Of a stretch of 12,805 nucleotides of DNA, positions 7,562-12,805 are shown piece after piece. Under the pieces are notes generated by a model that was not told the origin of the DNA, searched no databases, and worked only from the letters and a program-made list of their open reading frames with translations. A program made the translations under genes and the position numbers. The DNA comes from Nitrospirae bacterium RBG_13_39_12 (GTDB lineage Bacteria > Nitrospirota > Thermodesulfovibrionia > Thermodesulfovibrionales > SM23-35). The stretch covers positions 16,640 through 29,444 of the forward strand of contig MHEF01000117.1 in assembly GCA_001805125.1 (NCBI GenBank), written 5' to 3'. Numbering within the stretch: position 1 is the stretch's first letter; every line of letters starts with the position of its first letter.

Positions 7562-8920
7562 TCATTGAGAATCAAGGCCTTGAATATCTGCTTTTTTCTG
7601 GTTTGCAACAATGACAAGAACATATTTTTCAGGGTCGAGATATTTCCTCGCAACTTTAAGCACATCTTCTTTTGTTACAGAATTTATATAATCGGGATAT
7701 TTTTCTGCATAATCAAGTCCAAGGTTATAAAACTCAACAGCGGCTAAAAAATTGGAAATTTTTCTGTTAGTATCAAGCCTTCTTGGAAAACTGCCTGTCA
7801 AATACGATTTCGCCTCTGAAAGTTCATCATCTGAAACTTCTTCATTTCGTATTCTTTTGATCTGTTCCAATATTTCATTAATAACCGTGCTTGCAGACTC
7901 ATTCTTAGTCTGGACATCTATTTGGAAACTTCCCTGCTCCTTATAGGCTGCAAAAGCGCTATTCACATCATATGCAAGGCCCATCTCATCTCTTATAGAC
8001 TGCATAAGTCTTGACGAAAAGCCACCTCCACCAAGGATATAGTTCATGACAGACACTGCATAATAATCCGGGTTTTCCCTCCTGATACCAAGGTTACCTA
8101 TTACAATATTCGCCTGAGTCAGGTCTCTTTCTATTTTTACAATACTCTTCATATTTACTCCATCGAATTCCTTCACGATTTTTAATGGAAGGTCTGTCTG
8201 CTTCCACTCACCAAGATATTTCTCAATAAGAGTATTTAACTCGTCAGATGTAAGGTCTCCGACAACTGATAATATAGAGTTATTCGGAAGAAAATTATCA
8301 TGATAGAATTTTACTAAGTAATCTCTTTTTATATTATCAATGGTCTCAACAGAACCCTCAATAATCCTTCCATACGGATATTCTCCAAATACCTCTTTTT
8401 TAAAGGCACGTTCTGCAAGGTAAGAAGGCTCCTCTTCTCGCTGTTTCAGAGAACCTTTTATAAGGTCTTTCTTTCTGTCAATCTCGTCTTGCGGAAAGGT
8501 GGGATTAAGAAGCACATCAGAAAAAAGTTCGAACCCTTTGTTAATATCTTTTTTTAAAACTGATAGGGTAATTGTAATATAATCACTACCAGCCGATGCA
8601 TCAAGAGATGCTCCTATAAACTCCACTTCCTCACTTATGTCAGCGGACTTACGGCTCTTTGTGCCCTCTGTGAGAAGTTCTGCGGTAAGATTTGCAAGCC
8701 CTGCCAGCTCTTCTGGTTCATTGATCTGGCCCCCTCTCACAAGTAATGTAACCATAACAATGGGAAGACTATGTTTTTCTGAATGAAGTACTGTAAGGCC
8801 ATTTTGGGAAATATTCCTCTTTGCATCAATGGCAAGAACATTATTGGTATTTAAAAATAAAAATGCAAAACATAAGATAAAAGAACAAATCAATATTTTT
8901 CTGTGATTGTTATTTTTCAT
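7562..8920 (-). CDS. M16 family peptidase-like protein, non-catalytic subunit
   Basis: This 452-residue exported M16B-type protein has an N-terminal signal peptide (about 1-30, with a hydrophobic core ILICSFILCFAFLFL and likely cleavage after VLA). Two M16 half-domains follow (about 40-190 and 195-430). The zinc motif HXXEH is lost: the matching place reads GLANLTAELLTEGT, with Asn77 and Glu81 where the two His should be, so it cannot bind zinc in the usual way. It does keep the substrate-binding Arg/Tyr pair of M16 C-terminal halves: Arg310 and Tyr317 in SIRDEMGLAYDV, seven residues apart as in insulin-degrading enzyme. By comparison with known M16B heterodimers it should pair with the zinc subunit encoded just upstream, whose 3' end it overlaps by 11 bp (ATGAAAAATAA). 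No Shine-Dalgarno is visible, which fits coupled translation. The cyclase gene follows after 32 nt. Confidence 0.92.
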   Translation of the reverse strand: MKNNNHRKILICSFILCFAFLFLNTNNVLAIDAKRNISQNGLTVLHSEKHSLPIVMVTLLVRGGQINEPEELAGLANLTAELLTEGTKSRKSADISEEVEFIGASLDASAGSDYITITLSVLKKDINKGFELFSDVLLNPTFPQDEIDRKKDLIKGSLKQREEEPSYLAERAFKKEVFGEYPYGRIIEGSVETIDNIKRDYLVKFYHDNFLPNNSILSVVGDLTSDELNTLIEKYLGEWKQTDLPLKIVKEFDGVNMKSIVKIERDLTQANIVIGNLGIRRENPDYYAVSVMNYILGGGGFSSRLMQSIRDEMGLAYDVNSAFAAYKEQGSFQIDVQTKNESASTVINEILEQIKRIRNEEVSDDELSEAKSYLTGSFPRRLDTNRKISNFLAAVEFYNLGLDYAEKYPDYINSVTKEDVLKVARKYLDPEKYVLVIVANQKKADIQGLDSQ

Positions 8921-10235
8921 TTTGAATCTGGATTTTTTCTGGTATCAATATGCCCACTGTCCTGTTTTTCTCGGTTAAATATTTCTTTGCCACCCTTGTC
9001 ACATCCTCAGGTGTTACCTTCCTTATCCCTTCAAGGTATCTATCAAGAAGTCTCCACCCTCCAATCATTTCAAATACCCCGTAATTCATGGCTTGCACAT
9101 AAATAGAATCCTGTTCCATTATAAAAGAGGACTCGATCTGGTTTTTTGCCTTCTGAATCTCTCGTTTAGAAGGAAGTTCCTTCTTTATCTTCTCAATCTC
9201 AGTATAAAGAGAGTCCTCAACACTTTTTATATCCGCCCCTGGAGAGGCTGTTGCAGAAAAGAAAAACAGATAATGGTCTTTGTTGAAACCACTATAACTG
9301 GCAGATGCACCAAGTGCTATCTTTTTTTCATAAACCAGAGATTTATAAAGCCTCGCACTTTTCCCCCCTGAAAGTACAAGGCTTAAAACATCAAGGGAAT
9401 AGCTGTCTTCATCCGGAAAACCAGGAGCATGATAAGAAATCAGGATATAAGGAAGTTCTGCCTCCCTTTTAAGAATTACCCTCCTTTCTCCCATTTGTTC
9501 CGGCTCCATGCATACAATGTTTTCCCTTTGAGGGCCTTGAGGGATATTCCCAAAAGAATTCTTTACATCCTCTATTATCTCATCTGCATTCACATCACCC
9601 ACGATAACAATAACAGCGTTATCAGGCGAATAGTAGGTTTTATAATATTTATACAAATCATCTCTTTCTATAGACCTAATGCCAGACATCCAACCAATAA
9701 CAGGTCTTCGGTACGGACACACCATGAATGAAGCTGCAACTACTTCCTCAAACAAGGAATTCTGGGGGTCATCCTCATACCTCATTCGCCGTTCTTCCAT
9801 GACAACACTTCTTTCGGAAATCGTTTCTTTAGACTCTATCATTAGATTCTGCATCCTATCAGCTTCAAGATCAATCGACAGATTTATCCTGTCTGAAGAA
9901 AAAAGCTCAAAATACACAGTATAATCTTTCGTGGTATACGCATTATCTATGCCACCATTTTTCTGAATAATCCTTGAAAAAACCTTTGAACCATATTTAG
10001 GTGTGCCTTTAAACATCATATGCTCAAGCAAATGACTCAATCCGGATTTAGATGCAGGCTCATCTCTTGACCCTACACGATACCATACCTGGAATGTAGC
10101 TACAGGTGCTTTATGTTCTTCGATGATCAGTATTTTAAGTCCGTTCTCAAGTATATATTCTTTTACTTCTGCCGCATGTATACTAAAAGGCATTATTAAA
10201 AAAACTAAAAAAAAGAATATCTTTATATACCCCAT
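8910..10235 (-). CDS. Zinc metallopeptidase, M16 family, catalytic subunit
   Basis: This 441-residue periplasmic or surface M16B protease has a signal peptide (MGYIKIFFFLVFLIMPFSIHA, cleavage before AEV). The inverted zinc motif is His68-Leu-Leu-Glu71-His72 in SGLSHLLEHMMFKGT, and the third ligand is Glu147 or Glu148 in SVVMEERRMRYEDDP, at the family distance. The C-terminal half (about 190-420) lacks the Arg/Tyr pair: the matching stretch reads SLVYEKKIALGAS. The downstream partner retains that pair, so the two probably form one working heterodimer. ATG 10235 is preferred to the TTG at 10244 because it begins a clean signal peptide; neither has a visible Shine-Dalgarno. It is first in the minus-strand unit, facing the LysM gene across a 122-bp divergent spacer. 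I cannot name a convincing promoter for it. The substrate is unknown. Confidence 0.93.
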   Translation of the reverse strand: MGYIKIFFFLVFLIMPFSIHAAEVKEYILENGLKILIIEEHKAPVATFQVWYRVGSRDEPASKSGLSHLLEHMMFKGTPKYGSKVFSRIIQKNGGIDNAYTTKDYTVYFELFSSDRINLSIDLEADRMQNLMIESKETISERSVVMEERRMRYEDDPQNSLFEEVVAASFMVCPYRRPVIGWMSGIRSIERDDLYKYYKTYYSPDNAVIVIVGDVNADEIIEDVKNSFGNIPQGPQRENIVCMEPEQMGERRVILKREAELPYILISYHAPGFPDEDSYSLDVLSLVLSGGKSARLYKSLVYEKKIALGASASYSGFNKDHYLFFFSATASPGADIKSVEDSLYTEIEKIKKELPSKREIQKAKNQIESSFIMEQDSIYVQAMNYGVFEMIGGWRLLDRYLEGIRKVTPEDVTRVAKKYLTEKNRTVGILIPEKIQIQNEK

Positions 10236-10295
10236 GATATACAATAATATCAGAAATCTTAAAAATAGTTATAATATGGCATGCTTAATAAATAC

Positions 10296-10324
10296 TTGAC
10301 AGTTTTAACTATCTTCGTTATTTT
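10296..10324 (+). promoter_or_regulatory. Sigma70-type promoter of the LysM gene with operator-like half-sites
   Basis: A perfect -35 box, TTGACA (10296-10301), is followed by a 17-nt spacer and the -10-like TATTTT (10319-10324, 4 of 6 matches). Transcription would begin near 10331, giving a short leader with AAAGGAG (10344-10350) 7 nt before the ATG at 10358. Overlapping the -10 and start region are three CGTTAT half-sites in alternating orientation (10316-10321, 10329-10334 reversed, 10333-10338). The last two form the perfect 12-bp palindrome TATAACGTTATA (10328-10339). This may be a repressor site, but A+T-rich sequence gives such matches easily. A TATAAT also occurs at 10336-10341 but is too close to the ribosome-binding site and has no -35 at the right distance. 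Confidence 0.5.
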
Positions 10325-10357
10325 TTATATAACGTTATAATTTAAAGGAGAGTCATT

Positions 10358-11362
10358 ATGCTAAGAAAAAACTTGATAATATTGTTAAAAAGAATTCTGT
10401 TTGTATTTATTATTATACTCCTGCCGTCTTTTATAACCGCAGAGAATCAGGACTATAAGGATTACACAATTGTAAAAGGAGATACTCTCTGGGACATCTC
10501 ACAAACTGAATTGAGCAATCCTTTTCTGTGGCCTAAGATTTGGAAAGAAAATCCTGAAATTGAAAACCCTGACAGAATTTATCCTGACCAGAAGATTAAA
10601 ATCCCATTATATCTGTTACAGATACAGAAAGAAATTCCTGAAACTAAACCAAAAGCCAAAGTAGAAAAGAAACCAGAGATAGTAGAAGAGAAACCTCCAG
10701 AAATAATAGTCAAACCTGCTAAAAAAGAATACCTAATAAATAGAGATGCCTTAATTGCAAGCGGCTATATTGATGATTATGTGCCTCAAGTAGGGATGAT
10801 AACTGATACTCCGACCAACAGAACCATTCTTGGAAAAAATGATTACGCCTATATCAAAACAGGAAGTCCAGTTACAATTGGGGACAAATTTTATGTGATT
10901 AAATTAGTTGAAAAAGTAAATCATCCAAAGTCTGGCAACGAACTCGGATATTTATTCGAGATACTTGGCGTTGCAGAAGTCGTAGAAAACAGCAGCGATC
11001 CGAAAATAATCATCAGAGACTCTTTCAATGAGATATCCACAGGAGACATGCTTGATGAATTTTACGAAATAGAACCACCTCTTGCCATTAAAGATCCTAG
11101 AAAGCCTGATATAAATGGTTATATAATTGCTACGAGGCAGCTCCATCTTATTAACGGGATAATGGATATCGTTTATATTGATAAAGGCACTCTTGACGGA
11201 TTAGAAATAGGAGATTTACTTACAAGTACATTGCAGAGTACACACAAGATAATAAACGGTCTGGTCCAGATTATAGACACTGGAGAAACAACTTCAACTG
11301 CTATAGTTAAGAAAAGCAACAGCGAAATAATAAAGGGAGATGGCGTAACAAAAGCTAACTAG
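10358..11362 (+). CDS. Secreted LysM domain protein with duplicated C-terminal beta units
   Basis: This 334-residue exported protein probably binds peptidoglycan. A signal peptide or membrane anchor spans about 12-28 (hydrophobic core ILFVFIIILLPSF, possible cleavage after ITA). One LysM domain covers about 35-83 (DYTIVKGDTLWDIS and NPDRIYPDQKIKIP). A Lys/Glu/Pro-rich linker follows (about 92-124). The remainder (about 130-334) appears to be two related units: DYAYIKTGSPVTIGD (162-176) and DIVYIDKGTLDGLEIGD (270-286) are alike, and each unit closes on a GD after a Val/Ile-rich stretch. This resembles the C-terminal domain of flagellar protein FlgT, but that is only an impression. The start is secured by AAAGGAG. 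The last 8 bp overlap the rpoD 3' end. The precise role is unknown; an autolysin is unlikely as no catalytic domain is seen. Confidence 0.87.
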   Translation: MLRKNLIILLKRILFVFIIILLPSFITAENQDYKDYTIVKGDTLWDISQTELSNPFLWPKIWKENPEIENPDRIYPDQKIKIPLYLLQIQKEIPETKPKAKVEKKPEIVEEKPPEIIVKPAKKEYLINRDALIASGYIDDYVPQVGMITDTPTNRTILGKNDYAYIKTGSPVTIGDKFYVIKLVEKVNHPKSGNELGYLFEILGVAEVVENSSDPKIIIRDSFNEISTGDMLDEFYEIEPPLAIKDPRKPDINGYIIATRQLHLINGIMDIVYIDKGTLDGLEIGDLLTSTLQSTHKIINGLVQIIDTGETTSTAIVKKSNSEIIKGDGVTKAN

Positions 11363-12785
11363 GGATAATTGTCAACTTCTTCAGTGCCTTGAGCCTGCTC
11401 GGATGCTTAAGCTTCCTTAATGCCTTTGCTTCTATCTGCCTAACTCTTTCTCTTGTTATTGAAAGATGCCTTCCGACTTCTTCAAGGGTATGATCTCTAT
11501 CCGCACCTATACCGAATCTCATTCTGATAACTTTTTCTTCTTTTGGAGTTAAAGTCTTCAGTACCATCTGTATTTGCTCGGATGTTTCAATCTTTTCCGC
11601 ATCTGAATAAGGCGACGGGCTATTCTTATCACCTATAAAATCCTCAAGCTCAGTATCTTCATCCCCTACCGGGGTCTGGAGCGCTATAGGATCCTGTATA
11701 GCCCTGAAAACCTCCTCAACCTTTCTTGTCGGGACAGTAAGTTTCTGGGCTATTTCTTCATTCGTCGGCTCCCTGCCAAGCTGTTGTGTAAGCTCTCTTG
11801 ATGCTTTGGTAACTCTATTATAAAATTCCATCATATGAACAGGAACCCTAATGGTTTTCGTCTGGTCGATTAAAGCCCTTGTTATAGCCTGCCTTATCCA
11901 CCACGTTGCATAAGTGCTGAACTTAAAACCCTTTTCATATTTAAACTTATCAACAGCCTTCATAAGACCGATATTTCCTTCCTGTATAAGGTCCAGAAGA
12001 GGAAGACCCCTGCCAACATAATTCTTTGCAATGTTAACCACGAGTCTTAAATTACGAGTTATCAGTTCATTTTTAGCCGCACCTATAAGTGTCTTAGCCT
12101 TTAAAATACGTATCCACATTATTTTAAGATTATCAACTTTAACTCCAACTTCAATTTCTACTCTTCTATATTTCTTTTCAACCTCTTTTGCTAACGCCTC
12201 AAGTTTTTTAGTATCTATATTTTTTTTCTTTTTTTCTCTTATCGTATTTTTGAGTCCTTTAAGTGAGACATGTCTAATAATCTTCCTGTCTGCAGATTCA
12301 ACTTCTTCCATAAGGTTTTCAATGACTTCCACACTTTTTGACAGCGCCTCATCAGGCCTTTCTTCTTCAAGATTATTTAAGTCTTCCTCTTTTCCATTGA
12401 GACTGGCTTCGAGTTTTTTATAGATAGGCAAGGCAGTAACTATTTCCTTTATAATTTCCTTTCCGGCTTCGAGTTTTTTTGCAAGATCCGTCTCTTCATC
12501 TTTTGTCAGGATAGATATATCCCCCATTGAGTAAAAATATGCTTGCACAAGGTCTTCTGTTTTTTCGTATTCACCTAAATCCTCTTCTATTTCTTCTTCT
12601 GGTGGAACTTTCTCCTCATGATCTACAACTTTGACTCCCATGTCCTGAAGAATATCCATAAGATCTTCTATTTCATCAGGTGAAAAGAACTCTGAAGGAA
12701 GCGCATCATTTATTTCATCATATGTAAGGATTCCCCTTCTTTTTCCAATATCAATTATATCTTCAAATATGTCTCTTTCTCTCAT
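11355..12785 (-). CDS. rpoD: RNA polymerase primary sigma factor RpoD (sigma70)
   Basis: This is the housekeeping sigma factor that directs RNA polymerase to -35/-10 promoters. The 476-residue protein has region 1.1 (about 5-55), an acidic linker and region 1.2 (about 75-108). A charged non-conserved region of roughly 125 residues follows, shorter than that of E. coli. Region 2 spans about 236-318, with NLRLVVNIAKNYVGRGLPL, DLIQEGNIGLMKAVDKF, FSTYATWWIRQAITRA and IRVPVHM. Region 3 is about 320-395, and region 4 about 405-468 includes TLEEVGRHLSITRERVRQIE and AKALRKLKHPSR. The tail runs a little past the usual end. ATG 12785 is the start because the Shine-Dalgarno AGGAG ends 5 nt before it and overlaps the in-frame GTG at 12791. 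Presence of region 1.1 and the full set of regions mark it as the primary sigma, not an alternative one. Confidence 0.96.
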   Translation of the reverse strand: MRERDIFEDIIDIGKRRGILTYDEINDALPSEFFSPDEIEDLMDILQDMGVKVVDHEEKVPPEEEIEEDLGEYEKTEDLVQAYFYSMGDISILTKDEETDLAKKLEAGKEIIKEIVTALPIYKKLEASLNGKEEDLNNLEEERPDEALSKSVEVIENLMEEVESADRKIIRHVSLKGLKNTIREKKKKNIDTKKLEALAKEVEKKYRRVEIEVGVKVDNLKIMWIRILKAKTLIGAAKNELITRNLRLVVNIAKNYVGRGLPLLDLIQEGNIGLMKAVDKFKYEKGFKFSTYATWWIRQAITRALIDQTKTIRVPVHMMEFYNRVTKASRELTQQLGREPTNEEIAQKLTVPTRKVEEVFRAIQDPIALQTPVGDEDTELEDFIGDKNSPSPYSDAEKIETSEQIQMVLKTLTPKEEKVIRMRFGIGADRDHTLEEVGRHLSITRERVRQIEAKALRKLKHPSRLKALKKLTIIPS

Positions 12786-12790
12786 TATCA

Positions 12791-12795
12791 CTCCT
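12791..12795 (-). promoter_or_regulatory. rpoD: Shine-Dalgarno site deciding the rpoD start
   Basis: Read on the minus strand, AGGAG lies 5 nt before ATG 12785. An upstream in-frame GTG (12791-12789) shares the last G of this site and so cannot be the ribosome start. Only 20 nt of upstream sequence remain in the window, so neither the rpoD promoter nor the preceding gene can be judged. Confidence 0.75.
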
Positions 12796-12805
12796 AAAAA
12801 ACCAC

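Noticed and set aside
8660..8720. Loss of HXXEH in the second M16 protein as a sign of pseudogenisation.
   Set aside because: The frame is intact at full length with a signal peptide and the Arg/Tyr pair, as expected for a functional non-catalytic M16 subunit.
10236..10244. TTG 10244 as the start of the catalytic M16 gene.
   Set aside because: It adds only three residues to an already complete signal peptide, and an ATG is available at 10235.
10244..10276. Minus-strand TATTAT boxes (10249-10244 and 10276-10271) as promoters of the M16 operon.
   Set aside because: No -35 box with more than 3/6 matches at 16-18 nt; left uncalled.
12031..12423. 130-codon open frame on the plus strand within rpoD.
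   Set aside because: Ser/Phe/Leu-rich translation of the complement of Lys/Glu-rich RpoD codons; a shadow.

Overview
The window reads as an A+T-rich stretch of chromosome from a Gram-negative bacterium that makes lipid A. It is almost wholly coding and carries housekeeping envelope genes plus the primary sigma factor. The gene order bamA-skp-lpxD-fabZ-lpxA-lpxI, with LpxI (not LpxH) as the UDP-diacylglucosamine hydrolase, together with a CHASE2 cyclase and an M16 protease pair, fits Nitrospirota (Thermodesulfovibrionia-like) or a deltaproteobacterial-type lineage. That placement is inference from gene content and style, not from a marker search. No tRNA, rRNA, CRISPR array, insertion sequence or phage gene was seen.

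Layout. Positions 2-5592 (+) form an outer-membrane biogenesis operon: the 3' part of bamA, the periplasmic chaperone skp, then lpxD, fabZ, lpxA and lpxI. Spacing is tight (66, -1, 6 and 3 nt) until a 102-nt gap before lpxI, which holds an imperfect inverted repeat. Positions 5580-10235 (-) form a second likely operon, read right to left: a zinc-containing M16 peptidase, a non-catalytic M16 partner overlapping it by 11 bp, and a membrane CHASE2 class III nucleotide cyclase. It is divergent from 10358-11362 (+), a secreted LysM protein with a recognisable sigma70-type promoter. Positions 11355-12785 (-) encode RpoD. Both convergent junctions (lpxI/cyclase and lysM/rpoD) overlap at their stop codons, by 13 and 8 bp.

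How the genes fit together. FabZ supplies acyl chains for lipid A and phospholipid, LpxA, LpxD and LpxI carry out three early lipid A steps, and Skp and BamA deliver and insert outer-membrane proteins, so the first operon couples LPS and OMP assembly. lpxC, lpxB and later genes are not in the window. The M16 pair looks like a periplasmic heterodimer with its active site split across two subunits. The cyclase in the same operon has a large periplasmic sensor domain, so an envelope-to-second-messenger link is possible but unproven.

Most of the window is ordinary. The points most worth a second look are the inverted repeat in front of lpxI, the M16/M16/CHASE2-cyclase operon, the duplicated C-terminal unit of the LysM protein and the nested operator-like half-sites in its promoter. 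I do not see clear evidence for an undescribed system.
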